The position numbers and the translations under genes were made by a program. The notes under the pieces are model-generated. The model saw only the letters and a list, made by a program, of their open reading frames with translations, did not search any database and was not told where the DNA came from. Positions 1 through 11,049 of a DNA stretch of 41,113 bases are shown piece by piece. Within the stretch, counting starts at the first letter, position 1; each line of letters starts with the position of its first letter. Source of the DNA: Gnetum montanum (lineage: Eukaryota; Streptophyta; Gnetopsida; Gnetales; Gnetaceae); NCBI GenBank assembly GCA_015680685.1, contig MNCI01029978.1, forward strand, positions 437,419-478,531, given 5' to 3'.

Positions 1-525
1 ATCATTACAGTACTTAAAAAGATGCTTACCCAAAGCAAGAAAAGATGGCATGAGCAGCTGGTATACGCACTGTGGGCATACCGCACCACGCATCGGACTT
101 CAACAGGTAAAATGCCATATAGTCTTGTTTATGGTTCAGAAGCTGTTTTACCCTTGGAATTACAGGTACCATCTTTAAGAATCACACTTTCCGAACTCCT
201 CGACGAAGGACAAAACAATGACCTACGCATCATTGACTTGGATTCGGTGGAGAAGGAATGCATACGTGCACTCGATCAGATTGAATGGTACCAAAAACAA
301 CAATGGCAATGCCATCGGCATGACATTCATAAGCGCCCCATCAAAGAGGGTGATCTTATACTTAAGGCCATTCGGGAACACTCGGATAAATTCTCAGCCA
401 ACTGGGAAGGGCCCTACTTGGTCTCCAAAGCATACGACAACGGAGCATTCAAGTTAGCTGATATGGAAGGGCATGAGCTTGCAAATCTGACCAATCACTT
501 GTCCTTGAAACTGTTCCATATTTGA
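1..525 (+). CDS. Ty3/gypsy (Tat) integrase C-terminal part, 5' truncated by window edge
   Basis: The frame is open from base 1 to a TGA at 523-525; the first ATG at 22 is internal, so the protein continues upstream of the window. The sequence holds the end of the integrase core (ALWAYRTTHRTSTG, then SLVYGSEAVLPLE) and the C-terminal beta-barrel region (EGDLILKAI, NWEGPYLVSKAYDNGAFKL). These patterns are typical of Tat-lineage Ty3/gypsy polyproteins; chromoviruses would carry a chromodomain after this point and none is seen. The encoded part would process and insert element cDNA into the genome. It is the only long open stretch of an element enzyme in the window, which suggests a younger element than its neighbours. 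The usual extension PVNADHLKKYY is replaced by a short ending, NHLSLKLFHI. Confidence 0.85.
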   Translation: MITVLKKMLTQSKKRWHEQLVYALWAYRTTHRTSTGKMPYSLVYGSEAVLPLELQVPSLRITLSELLDEGQNNDLRIIDLDSVEKECIRALDQIEWYQKQQWQCHRHDIHKRPIKEGDLILKAIREHSDKFSANWEGPYLVSKAYDNGAFKLADMEGHELANLTNHLSLKLFHI

Positions 526-547
526 GTACAGACTCAGGTACGTGCAA

Positions 548-920
548 GTCCTGGCATCATGACTATAAACCAATACCACAGCTCGTCCTGGAATCATGAC
601 GGTAAACTGATACCATAGAACAGTCCTGGAATCATGACTTAAAATTGATACCACAGCTCGTCCCGGCATCATGACGATAAACTGATACCACACAGTGTCT
701 ACAATGACAATAAACTAGCACCCGTCCGGTACGATAGTAAACTGCCATAGTCCCACTTGCCAGAGTCAGCTAAGACTATAAACTGGTTTACCTCTTCACG
801 GTCCGCTAAGACTAGAAATTGGCAACGTACCGTCCACCACGACGCTAAATGGGCAATGTCGAATGGGTCATGACATAAAACTAACCCATGATAGTCCGCT
901 AAGACTATAAACTGACAATT
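548..920 (+). repeat. Tandem repeats of 37-38 bp after the Tat integrase
   Basis: Four clear units start at 548, 585, 623 and 660, each beginning GTCCTGG/GTCCCGG and containing ATCATGAC and GATACCA. From about 697 to 920 the motif GACTATAAACTG recurs in more diverged, irregular units. It is non-coding on both strands in any sustained frame; the open frame antisense to it is a by-product of the repetition. Confidence 0.85.
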
Positions 921-2194
921 TCATCTATGGTTCCTCAATCAATGGCTGTGTTCAAACTTCATCAGAATCGCTGCATCGCTCACCATTGACCAATCCTAAC
1001 AACATTGCTGCCAGTTATATACAGTGCCTGAAATTTCATTTGGTGCCTTTGTTTCATTAGTAGCTACTTAAGTCTAAGCTTGCTTACTCACTCATGATTT
1101 TCTTGTTCTCTCGGAGTTGTGTTTGTAGGATGACACTCAGAGGTATTCGCACAAGAATGCATTTCGTCATAAGCAGCAAGATGAGATGTTGTTTACAGCG
1201 CATGTGACAAGACTAAATCAAACCATTCACTAGTACATCCCCCGTTTCATGTCCTGCCTATCCCTCAACACTTTATACTTGGTTACATCCCGAACACATC
1301 CAGTATAGCCCGAAACATCGACCATACCATTGCATATCGCACCATTTTTAAGCAGTTGTAACACACAACATAGCACTTGAGCATGAGTACAAGATCAAAA
1401 CAAAGCTCCTCACAAAAAAAAAACGTCATCCCTTCCCACATAAAACACAAGACGGGACAACAATTGTCTCGAAAGCAAATGCTCATGTCTAAAACAATTA
1501 AGAAACATCCTGTTGCATGGCCTTGGCTCTCCGCCAACAAGTTCCCCCTTAAACACTAAACAAGGGTCCTGTTCCTCCAAAGAATGAAACACAACACATC
1601 ACGTGGCTTTGGTTCTGCCAACAAGTCCTCTCAGACACTAACCAAGAGTCTTGTTCTACCAAAGGACGCACATCTCACGTCTTGATTCTGAGTTTGCTAA
1701 ACAATGGCTATTGACAAGGATCACCATGACCCGTATACACACCAGCACATCCCCTTCACTATGCACAACCTTGATTCCTCCCGAATCCCCACAGTTTTCC
1801 TTTTCCTATCAAATACAAATTCCATTTCCCACAATCCTATGTGCTACTGAACACGGTGCGATGATGTCTAGTCAGGTGGCAAAAAGACAAAGTCTCTATC
1901 GAGTTGCTTGTGGTGTTTTACACTTCTTTGTCGATGCTTCTTGGGTCGATTCCTCCAAGCGTCAACAAAGAGGGGCCAATGAAACACCACAAAATTTTGA
2001 GCTTAGTACTTCTCCAACAAGAATCAAGCTAAGTCATGATGTTCCCCAGCATGACTAAAGCTTGAGGGCCCCACAGACAACGTCAAGCTAAGTCGAACCC
2101 AACAAAGAGCAGTTCCTTAGGACCCACTGACGACCACGACGACATCTGGTATCAAACATGGCAACTTCGGACCTCAACATACTTAGTTTTCACT

Positions 2195-2800
2195 AAGTAT
2201 ACATTTTCAGCGTATACGCCTAGCGTATACACCCAGGTTTGCATCCACAGCATATACGCCCAGCGTACACATCCCTAGCGTATACGCCCAACGTATATGC
2301 CCAGCATATACGCCTGGCATGCAATCCCTGAAGACGGCATGGAGACATCACTGCAGAGCAAAATTTGATACAAGGCATCGACTCACACAAAAAGAGCAAT
2401 CATCAGGTATTGACATCAAGCATTCTAGAGTCTGTACGCTGAATATGCACAGTGTATACGCCCAGCATACACAACGTATACACCCAACATCCACAGCGTA
2501 TACGCCTGGCAGGCATCCACAGCGTATACGCCCCGTAGTTACAGTGTATACGCCCAGCGTATACGCCCAGCATGTACAAAGTCTACAACCAGTGTCAACT
2601 GAGCTGAACATCTATAGGCAGCATCTTCAGGGTAGCTGAATTCAAATATGGAGAACAAGTAACTTCTTCCATTCTGATCAAGTCTATACGCTGAGGTTAC
2701 ATGTCTAGTGTGTATACGCTGGCGTATAGCCATATACGCTGACGTACAACAATTTATGCTGGCGTATAGCGGTATACGCTAGTGTACAGCACACTGTATA
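2195..2800. repeat. Cluster of GCGTATACGC palindromes in the Tat LTR-like region
   Basis: The 10-bp perfect palindrome GCGTATACGC occurs about five times, and near-copies (GTATACGC, GCATATACGC, GTGTATACGC) more than ten times more, mostly inside a loose unit such as CAGCGTATACGCCCAG. Weaker relatives (GTATGCTG, TTACGCT) continue to about 3250. The cluster lies upstream of the TATA box at 2875, the position of an LTR U3 region. Confidence 0.8.
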
Positions 2801-2874
2801 CTTGTAAATTCTATTCTTTCGCACCCGGTCAACGCACCACATGTCGACCAACCCGAGTCTAACGTCTAAATCTG

Positions 2875-2881
2875 TATAAAA
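2875..2881 (+). promoter_or_regulatory. TATA box of the Tat LTR
   Basis: TATAAAA followed by CCCCAATTTTTC and a GC-richer leader fits a plant Pol II core promoter in an LTR. It lies just downstream of the palindrome cluster. Transcription was not tested; the call rests on motif and position only. Confidence 0.5.
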
Positions 2882-3489
2882 CCCCAATTTTTCATTAGAT
2901 CGGGGTTGGCAATTTTGAGCAAACCAGAGAGAAAAATAGAGACGCTAAAAACCAGAGCGGAGAACCTTGTATGCTGGACCTCAACCCTGTATGCTGAGCA
3001 TATAGCTTCTACGCTGTGCCTATAGTTTGAAGTAGCACACAGTCATCCCTGCATCCACCGGGGCTATTTGTCCGCCTTGTGTGAAAGCCACAACTGCGTT
3101 AGACCGGTGCATTGTAACTCTCACTTTACAATAATATTGCTGCATTTTCTTCCTAAAATCTGTTACAGTTTTTCATTAATTATTGCATGTCTACTATTTA
3201 TGCCCTCATACGTTTATGCTCTATTTACACCAGTTACACTGTTTACGCTTCGTTTTACATCTGTCACGATGTTCACATATAACCCAGTGTATAGCACCTT
3301 GGTGTACGTTTGGGAAAATCCTTGCCTGATCCGCGTGTGGACCACTCAAGGTACTCTACCTTCGTTAATTCTAGCTTGCCCTCAAGCGAAGGTAGGGTCT
3401 TCTGTGTGTGTTCAGAGATCTCCTGGTTTCTGTTTCCTTCCAGCCGAAAATCGACGATTTCGGACAGTACAATATTGACTAACTACTTT

Positions 3490-4620
3490 TTGTTCAAGCT
3501 TTTAGGTTTGTAGATCAACATGGCCCAATAATGAAAGGTTTCATAAATGATATAAGGCCCTTCCCACAATGTTTGAAACATAGCTCATTAAGGTACGTGT
3601 GTGGGGTTCTAGTAGAGGAACTTGTCTCTAGGTTGAAACTTAACTTTCCTTATCCTAAGGTCATGGAATTTTTTGTTGAATGCCTTTTGTACTTCATTCA
3701 AGGATATGACCACTAGTCAATTCTCATTTAGCACATTGAGGTTAATTAATCTCTCTTTTTTATGTTTTATGTCAAGATCTAAGTAACAATTTATTGAAAG
3801 TGTACAAAGCTCAAATTAAAAGGGAAGAGTTGGAAGTTTTTCATACACCAGCTCATAGGGAGAGTAGTTTATAGGGAGTTTCCATATAGAGTGATAGGCC
3901 CAAAGGGAATCGTTGAGTTTTATGCTCTATTCTCTTCTATATTTGCTAAATATTCTCATTAAGATCTTTGTGATCTCCCTATTAGTGACTTTAGCTTAAC
4001 CATTTGCTTAGGGGTGATAGGGTGTTGTTAGTTTATGTTTGACCTCCAAGCATTGCATGAGCTTGCTAAAGCTAGTGCCTGTAAAGTGAGTACCATTGTC
4101 AAAAACTAGTGCATGTGGCACTCCAAGCCTATTAACAATATTCTGTTGTATAAACTAAGCAGTAGTGGAAGATGTATAGTCAATGCTGGCTACTACTTTT
4201 TCTCATTTTCTACAATAGTAAAAAATGATATTATGTACACCTTTTCATTTGACATGGGTGTGATGGGATCTATGAAGTCTATGCTTCAAATGTAAAAGGG
4301 TTCCAATGGTTGGATTCATTGTTGAGGTCCCTTCATTCAAGAAGTCATCCCACCATCTCATTGATAGTGTTCATAAGAATAGACAAATTCATAAGCATCC
4401 CTAAATATTATTGGCCAATAATACCCTACCATTAGGATCTTAAGACTTGGAGAATGTACAATTGATCCGTATCAAGAACACATCAATGAACTAGCTCATC
4501 AGCACACACCTTGTAAAGGTGTTTGTTGATCTACATGAAGCATTTGACCTAATGAAAAAACTATTATTTTTTTATGGTCTAATTCTTGTGGCATTTCCTA
4601 AGTGAGAAGATAAGTGAGGA
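3490..4620 (-). pseudogene. Integrase of the Athila-like element (degenerate)
   Basis: On the minus strand the region begins with the zinc-binding linker (KWYDDILTYLLT), continues into the catalytic core (the DNGTHFTGTSF motif with the second catalytic Asp, then LTTPYHP and REITKIL holding the expected Glu) and ends with the C-terminal domain (KVKFQPRDK, LWEGPYIIYETFHYWA). The family role is insertion of the cDNA. Several stops and frameshifts interrupt it. The normal continuation of the C-terminal domain and the downstream spacer are missing, which marks the break near 3490. Confidence 0.75.
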
Positions 4621-4719
4621 TGTCATCATACCACTTAAGTTTAGTAGGTACTTGTTTATTTATTGCATCTGCAAGTAGTAGTTCATCAGCAAACTGATCA
4701 GAAAGTAGGCTCTCTTCCT

Positions 4720-6290
4720 CTTTATTGTTCCATTATAACTAAGACAAGTGATTAGCAATCACATTATTAGTTCCTTTTTGATCTACCATTGTAAGATCAA
4801 ACTCTTGTAAGATCACCAATCATAGAATGAAATGGGGGCTCACCTTTGGCTTGTTCATGAGGAACCAAATGGCATTGTGATCAATGTACACGAACACTAT
4901 GTATCCAAGCATAGAGTGCCTAAACTTCTCCAAAGCATACACTACTACCATCAGCTCTTTCTCCATTATGGTGTATTTATGCTATGCACCCATAATGCTT
5001 CAGCTTGCACAATGGATGTAATAAGGACATTTATGATCATCTAACTACATAAGCACAACTCCTAAGGCATAGTTCAATGCATTCATCATAGTGTAAAATG
5101 GATGGTACCAATCAAGTGCTCATAGAATTAAGGTTTCTATAAGCTTCTCCTTAAGTTGCTGGAATGCCTTTTTACATTCCTTGGTCCCTATGAATGGAGC
5201 ATCTTTCTTTGCAAACTTGACCAATGATTTAGCAATCTTATAGTAATTCTCTATGAATCATTGATAGTAGATAGTGTGTTCAAAGAATGATTGGACATTT
5301 TTAATGGTTTCTGATTGACAGGATATTTCTTGGATGATCCTAATCTTTTTAGGTTTCACCTCAATCCCTGCTTGTGAGATTCTATGCCCCAACACAATGC
5401 CCTCCTAGACCATGAGATGGATATTTTACCAATTGAGCTAAAAATAAGTCTCCACATACCTTTTAAGCACTTGCTCAAGGTGGTCTAGGACTTGCTCAAT
5501 TGTAGCACCATAGGTGAAGAAGTCATCTATGAAAACTTCCATCTCGCTACCAATCTGTTACTAAAAATACTAAGGACAAGGCTTTGGAATGTTGCAAGGG
5601 AATTACACAGACCAAAAGGCATCTTTTTATATGCAAAATTTTTTGAGGAATTTATGAATGTTATTTTGACCTAATCTTCTAGCACAACTTGAATCTTGTT
5701 ATAGCCACTATAACCATCCAAAAAGCTATAATAGAAATTCCTAAAGATAGTGTCCAACACTTGGTCCACAAATGGCAATGGGAAATTATCTTTGAATGTT
5801 TCCATGATTAATAGCCTAAAATCAATACAGAACTGCCACTTGGCACCTTTCATTGGAATGATCATGAGTGGGCTAACCCACTCACTATCCACAATGGGAT
5901 AGATGAACCTTGCTTTGAGAAGTTGTTCAATTTCCTCTTTGACGATTTGCTTCAATTTGAGATTCAACTACCTCTATGATTACCTCTTTGGCTTGATGGA
6001 AGGATTAGTATAGATGTGATGCTAGCATATCTAAGAATCAATCCCTGTGAATTTAGGATATGACCAAGCAAAGATGTTGGCCATTTTTTGACCACATTTA
6101 ACAACATCCTTTTCTACTCAGGAGCAAGGTTGACATTGATTATTACTTGCTTGCCATTTTTTAGAAATGCATATTCTATGCCAGCAAGTATATTTTTTAA
6201 CTCTAAGGGCTCTTATTTAAAATTTTCAAGGATTTCCAACTCTTCCCAATAAGTATCATCAAGTTCATCATCAAAGAGTTGACAATGAAC
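4720..6290 (-). pseudogene. Reverse transcriptase and RNase H of the Athila-like element (degenerate)
   Basis: The N-terminal RT motifs IYPIVDSEWVSPL and FPLPFVDQVLD with SFLDGYSGYN lie in an open stretch at 5671-5967. The catalytic box appears as FIDDFF near 5510-5530, followed by GIVLGHRISQAGIEV. Further down is RNase H: EKELMVVVYALEKFRH, VYIDHNAIWFLM, ILQEFDLTMVDQKGTNN and VIANHLS. About ten in-frame stops and some frameshifts are present. The domain order and spacing are normal for a gypsy pol, so the whole pol was once present. Copying the element RNA into DNA is the family role. Confidence 0.85.
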
Positions 6291-6589
6291 TTATTCCAGC
6301 TCATCCATGCCTTCAACATAGGCACATGTTAAGCTCTTAGTTGATTCCATGCAAAGTATGCTACTTTCACAATTAGCTATCAGCCACTAGGTGCCCTCCT
6401 ATTTTGTGGCTACTTTGTATAGCCTCTTTTGGATTTTAGATTCATTTGTACACTATCTGTATGCTTTGATTGATGTACTTTTGATAGACCATAACTTCTA
6501 CACATAGTTGCACCTTGTATCGTTATATGGGATGCATGGAACTCTTTTCTTCTTAATCATTTCAAAATCATTTTCTTTGGAGATTTATA

Positions 6590-6905
6590 GGAAAAGATCT
6601 CTGATGCCCATTCATGCATTAACAGTGCTCAACCAAGCTCTTCCCATAATGATTGGAAAATCCCCCTTATAATTGTTAACCTTGATCACTACGAAATTGG
6701 TAAGATAGGATCATCCATAAATAGTGGTCACAATGTCCTTCACCAATCCTAAGGGAATAGTAATGGACTAATCTACCAATTTTAAATGAATGTTTTTCTT
6801 TTTCAGAAAAGGTAGGTCCTAGGCTTTGTACATTTCATGGAAAATTAAATTAACACCAAAATTTTAATCAAGAAGAGCCTTTCATGGCTTGTTTCTAGCA
6901 ATCTG
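6590..6905 (-). pseudogene. Aspartic protease of the Athila-like element (degenerate)
   Basis: The minus-strand translation shows a retropepsin-like fold in the right place between gag and RT: an active-site region reading ALLD then a stop then FGVNLIF, the strand LKLVD..SITIPLGLVKD, TNFVVIKVNN, and the second conserved region FPIIMGRAWLSTVNA. In related elements the last motif reads ILGRPFLAT. Stops replace residues in the active-site loop and at two later places, so it is inactive. Confidence 0.7.
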
Positions 6906-7639
6906 CAAGTAGATGAGAGGACTTCCAAGATCATCGTTTTTCTTGGAAAGGTTGTTAACATTGATCCAATTAGATATAGTGTGGGTTAACATGACTATGC
7001 AGACCTTGGAAGGTGTTTGGCTTAAAGGGCTCTCAAAAGTAATAGATGTAGAGGATGAAGGAGACATGGGATAACTAGTCACATAAGTTGGTGAGGGCTT
7101 TATAGGGCTATTGGTTTGGAAGAATGGTCTTTTATGAGATCTAGCTTCTAAACCATTTGATAGAGAAATTGGTTGTAAGTTAACAACCATAGTAGCATTA
7201 CATTGTTGTGGTTATGTAGGAATTTTTCCCTACATGGATGGAGTAGGAGGTAATTGGGTTGAGGGAGGAGGAACATGTGTTGAAGGATGAGGAGGTTGAT
7301 AAGGGTATGGGAATTCCCCTCTAGGAGATGGAGAATGAGTTTTGTAATACTCCAGAGGGTAGTAGTGATGTTAGAATGAGGCATGACTAGAAGAGTCACA
7401 TAGAGACATGGGTGGTTGAACATAGTACCCATATGGATTAGGCTATTTGTAAGGGTACTACTACCTAGGTGGTTTCATCCTCCATGATTGTGGTTATTGT
7501 CATTGATGGTGCTACTCATATAGTTTTCATGGAGCTCCACTTAGATAATAAGCTTGTTGTTGCTGGTAGAATTTCCTTGGAAGGCATGCACCCATGTGAT
7601 GCCTTTAGGATAAGGAAATCATATGGGTGCATGCCTTCT

Positions 7640-9470
7640 TGCCAGTCTACGATTCAAAGTGTACACCCCAAATTCCTACAAGTGTGACACAATAGGGCAA
7701 CATCCCTTAGGATGTTCATACTAGCAGATGTTACATCCACCATCATCATTTGATTTTGACTCCACAACCTCTTCCACTATAGTAGATTTTCCTTTACTCC
7801 TTTGGTAGGCATGTTCAACTTCCTTTCTTCTTCTATGACCACAATCACTACCTTGCTCTTTGGATTCTTTTGCAACTTTTAGAGTGGTTTGGAATTTTTT
7901 GTCCAAAGATTCCCACATTTTTTCCACCTTAACCAAAACTTTGGAAACAAATTTTTGAATTAGCAAGATTTTTCTCTACACCACTTCATCAAATGGTGCC
8001 TCCCCCTCACTATCACAAAAATAGACATCCCTTTTTTTAATGGAAGGATCCTAGTTATACTCCTTACCACTTTCCCATTTCCTCAACTCACCTTATTCTT
8101 TTGCAACCTACTCAATTAGTCTTTGAATTTGATGGGCTTGAGGTTTCGACAATCTCCCTTGGGCATGAACCCCAAGGATTCTCCTCATTTTCAATTAGAG
8201 CCCATCTATGATATGGCAAAGTTGTTCCCACTGAGAATAACCATGTCCAAGATACCTATGCAAAAGGGAATAATACCTACCCATGGCTACACATAAGGGT
8301 TAGTGTGTTTCTTGTTGCCAACCTTAGATTTTATTTTTCAAATTAGACACTTTGAAGTATGTTTGGTATTTTTCATTAAACAACTTAACCATCATACTTC
8401 ATCGATGAATTAATTTCAGCTCTAAAGAGTGGTAGCAACTTTTTAATTCTTTTTTTAGTGTCCTAGGAAACAACTTAAGTTTTTTCCATTCATTCTCTAT
8501 ATTCTACGGAGCATAGGCATTGTGAAAGACTTGGAGATGGGTCTATGGATTTGAGTTGTATTCCCCTCAAATCTGGGGATGTTGTTCATATCCAACCTCT
8601 TGATTCTGCTATCTTTCACATGCCTAGTTGGAATTCTAACTACCTTTGCGATGTTCAACATGCTTTGAGTTGCTAAAAAAGGTTCTTCATCATCATAATT
8701 TAAATGATGCCTATGATGTCCTCTTCTATCTCTTCATTCATGGTAGGGCCTACAAGCATTGTTGTCCCACCGTCCATCTTCATCATAGCTTTGCCATTTG
8801 TGCTATTGGTGGGATTTAGAGGAGGAAGAAGAAGATGGAGATGAAGAGGAAAAAGAGGGATAAGGACTACCATCACCATAGTGTCTATCATCTTCTCTCT
8901 TCTTGTCATAGCCATGATCATCAAGCTTATCATCATCACGATGCTTGCCTAAGCCCTTGCCTTAACTCCCACATATGCCTAAATCCAAATTGTTGATAGT
9001 GGACTGTAAGTTTATTTTCAAGCCCCCTTCATTAGAGTCAAGGGATGGAGAGTCTTCATGTTGAAAACCCCAAAAGGTAGGATCCTCCTTGTACTTTTGA
9101 TTTAGTAAGGACAAGGGATTAGTGAACCATCTCCCCTTTGTAGATTCATGTCACTTGTTCTAGTGCTGATGTCATTTTTTTGTATTTTTGTGGGATAGTA
9201 GTCTCGATAGTCATGGTTCTGCATATTGTATTTATCATGGAGATCCTAGATGACCAACCTCTTAAGAGTTTAGAATACTATCCTAGGAACAAATCAATCG
9301 AGAGCCGACACAACGTTTCCCTCCATATCTCTCCACTGCAATTGTTAATCTTGATGCAAGATGAAGGTGAAATCAAGCACAAACTCATCTAGATGATTGT
9401 ACATCACTTGGAATTCTTAGGGCATTAGTGGTTTTGATTCATCATGCCTGTGAGAAGAAGAAATTTTGGA
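7640..9470 (-). pseudogene. Gag of the Athila-like element (degenerate)
   Basis: The minus-strand frame starts near the leader (HDESKPLMP, EFQVMYNHLDEFV) and runs into the capsid-like region at about 8600-8100, where fragments in shifting frames match the better preserved gag of the elements at 10888 and 29348 (for example IIDGL, the GRL.KPQAHQIQRLIE stretch, VAKE.GEL.KWE). A zinc knuckle at 7697-7735 closes it. A low-complexity Asp/Glu/Met-rich strip near 8800-8940 lies inside. Shared gag ties this element to the two gag-only elements. Badly broken by stops and indels. Confidence 0.7.
7697..7735 (-). other. Gag zinc knuckle, CX2CX3HX4C spacing
   Basis: Minus-strand codons give C-N-I-C, a stop (TAG), Y-E-H-P-K-G-C-C, then P-I-V-S. 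The spacing is one residue shorter than the standard retroviral CX2CX4HX4C knuckle. The same short spacing appears in the related gag at 35757-35795. Confidence 0.65.
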
Positions 9471-9605
9471 TTAAAAGAAAAATTTAGTGTGCTTTAATTA
9501 TAATAATTATTTTTATTTTTCAAATGATTACAACTTTAGGATTCATTCCAATGATCTTAAATAATATTCACTAAGTCCTAGATAGCATAGGTATCAAACT
9601 ACAAG

Positions 9606-9623
9606 TCCCTAGTAATGGCTCCA
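9606..9623 (-). other. Primer binding site of the Athila-like element
   Basis: On the minus strand, immediately inside the LTR, is TGGAGCCATTACTAGGGA, a diverged form of the tRNA-Asp-type site TGGCGCCGTTGCCGGGGA known from plant gypsy elements. It lies one base from the LTR end, as expected. Confidence 0.7.
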
Positions 9624-9624
9624 A

Positions 9625-10483
9625 TGATGAGCGGTAAGTAGACCCTACGCCTAACCATATGAATCATTAAGTATTCATGTGTGATTCGGTCAAATTCGAT
9701 GGACTTATAGCCTTCTAAGTACACTAGTCTTTAGGAAGTAAAACTAACTATTACAATCATTGTCTTCCTAATTATACTTGTGAGATGTAAAGATATGGTT
9801 AAATGCAACTAAGACATATGATTTTTATCATTTTTGTGTTCTATGTTCTAAGTCATCTAAGAATAAAGAATAAAGAATGAAAGGTATTTAATTGCTAATT
9901 TAATCAAAATAGCTAACATTTAACTAATCCTAATATAAGTATTTGTTCCCACTTGTTGTATACATCTTGAACACGTTTAATGCTATTGTGTTACTAAACA
10001 TTAAGTGTTATTGGGATTAGCAAGTGCTAAGTGTATGCTTTAAGTGGTCATACTTATGTGTTTAATTAATTACTATTTAATTTAGCTTAGTCTAGCTTAA
10101 TTAATTACTTAAAACATTAAAGGAAATTACTTAAAATATTAAATTCATAATAGAAATAATTTATCTATGTCAAAGTGTTGCAAGGTTTATCAAAAAGCTC
10201 ATCTTTATTTTTGCACAAACTGCAATGCTTAGGTACAACAATGCTTGAATAAAGATCCATACACTCTTTGACTCCTACTGCAAGTACTTGAAAAATATTC
10301 TAACTTCTAAATGATAAAACTACAAGAGATTCACTAAAACTATGAGGCTTATGTCATAAATGCAATTGGTGAGTGCATATTTATAAGCAAAACAGGGAGC
10401 CTCGTTCATGAGTACACATCAATGGATCAAATCCTATGTTAATGGGATCATGTCAACAGGGTCATGTTGATGACATCGCATCA
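9625..10483 (-). repeat. 5' LTR of the Athila-like element
   Basis: On the minus strand the LTR ends CGCTCATCA next to the primer site at 9625. This end, with the following CGGTCAAA...GGACT region, is recognisably the same as in the LTRs at 29348 and 37361. A TATAAATA box lies at 10378-10385. The outer end is placed at 10483 (TGATGCG...) because the copia reading frame resumes right after it, but this boundary is approximate. No partner LTR exists in the window. AT-rich, no genes. Confidence 0.65.
10378..10385 (-). promoter_or_regulatory. TATA box of the Athila-like 5' LTR
   Basis: TATAAATA on the minus strand, about 100 bp inside the LTR outer end. The related LTRs carry TATAAATA in the same relative position. 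Confidence 0.5.
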
Positions 10484-10887
10484 ATATGGCCAACCAAACA
10501 ACTCATTAGTTATGGTATAGAAGATTGGGATATTTAAATCTTGAGAGCCTTAGCAAGATTTCTAAAAATAAAAGTTTTGAAGAATTATCCAACATCCAAT
10601 CCAAGAAAGATAAGGTATATGACACTCATCAAAAAGGTAAGTAATGATCCATATTTTACAACAAAAATGATATTCCTACTAAATATACTCTTGAATTATT
10701 GCATTTGGATTTGGTTGGACCTACTAGAGCTTGTAGCTTAGTTGGTAAAAGATATTTTTTTTATGATTGTTGATGATTACTTAAGATTTACTTGGGTACT
10801 ACTACTAACCCATAAGGATGAAGCATCTCATTACTTTAAAAAACTTTGCTGCATGATACAAAGAGATAAGAGATACCTAATAAAGAT
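10484..10887 (+). pseudogene. Ty1/copia pol fragment: GAG-pre-integrase and integrase N-half
   Basis: Plus-strand translation across three frames shows LWYRRLG and NLESLARF (GAG-pre-integrase, the zinc-binding part), LHLDLVGPTRACSL and YFFMIVDDYLRFTWV with the first catalytic Asp of the copia integrase, then LLLTHKDEASHYFKKLC. At least two frameshifts are present. The fragment is cut at 10887 by insertion of the 5-kb LTR element and resumes at 15931. Its left edge touches the LTR of the Athila-like element, so upstream gag and protease are absent. Confidence 0.85.
10883..10887. repeat. Target-site duplication AAGAT, left copy
   Basis: Five bases AAGAT lie directly before the LTR start TGATGAATCA and recur at 15926-15930 directly after the LTR end. 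A 5-bp duplication is the normal size for Ty3/gypsy insertion. It fixes both element ends. Confidence 0.9.
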
Positions 10888-10920
10888 TGATGAATCATGG
10901 TTTTCTAGGTGTTGATATCG

Positions 10921-10976
10921 GACCCTTAACATTGGACCCTTGACATTGGACCCTTGATATCAAACCCTCAATATCA
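10921..10976 (+). repeat. 14-bp minisatellite in U3, four units
   Basis: Units read GACCCTTAACATTG, GACCCTTGACATTG, GACCCTTGATATCA and AACCCTCAATATCA. The 3' LTR carries eleven units of the same repeat. Confidence 0.9.
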
Positions 10977-11041
10977 AGTACGCGATATCACGGCCTAGGT
11001 AATGATATCGGATACACGATATCATGGTTCCTATGTAAGCC

Positions 11042-11049
11042 TATAAATA
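11042..11049 (+). promoter_or_regulatory. TATA box of the 5' LTR
   Basis: TATAAATA about 65 bp after the 14-bp repeats. The same box is at 15179-15186 in the 3' LTR. Confidence 0.6.

Larger units (their letters stand above)
1..3472 (+). mobile_element. 3' portion of a Tat-type Ty3/gypsy retrotransposon
   Basis: The left edge cuts into the element, leaving the integrase tail (to 525), a tandem-repeat spacer (548 to about 920) and a long non-coding stretch that behaves like an LTR: a TATA box at 2875, a repeat-rich region before it and a terminal ACA near 3472. Tandem repeats between pol and the 3' LTR are typical of Tat/Ogre-type elements (established knowledge). The LTR start could not be placed because the other LTR is outside the window; it lies somewhere between about 920 and 2190. 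No convincing gene was seen between 920 and 3472; short open frames there lack family motifs. The right end abuts an unrelated element on the opposite strand. Confidence 0.7.
3490..10483 (-). mobile_element. Decayed autonomous Ty3/gypsy element, Athila-like, lacking its 3' LTR
   Basis: Read on the minus strand from 10483 downwards: 5' LTR (10483-9625), primer binding site (9623-9606), gag (about 9470-7640), protease (about 6905-6590), RT and RNase H (about 6290-4720) and integrase (about 4620-3490). The order gag-PR-RT-RH-INT defines Ty3/gypsy. The RNase H end (VIANHLS), the RT entry (IYPIVDSEWVSP) and the tRNA-Asp-type primer site resemble the Athila group. Every domain carries stops or frameshifts. 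Nothing resembling the 5' LTR occurs at the left end, where the element stops close to the integrase C-terminus against the Tat remnant, so the 3' end was lost by deletion or recombination. Confidence 0.8.

Noticed and set aside
1651-2058. 135-codon open frame in the Tat non-coding region
   Set aside because: No domain or motif, low-complexity-free but unlike any family, and located in a probable LTR or leader; treated as chance.
2319-2639. Open frames on both strands through the palindrome cluster
   Set aside because: The repeated GTATACGC unit creates repetitive peptides on either strand; explained by the repeat.
2195-2800. CRISPR-like repeat array
   Set aside because: The core is only 10 bp, spacing is irregular, there are no conserved spacers and the context is plant retrotransposon.
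7148-7432. 94-codon minus-strand open frame (MGTMFNHPCLYV...)
   Set aside because: Lies in the gag tail of the Athila-like element in a frame not continuous with the knuckle; no support as a separate gene.
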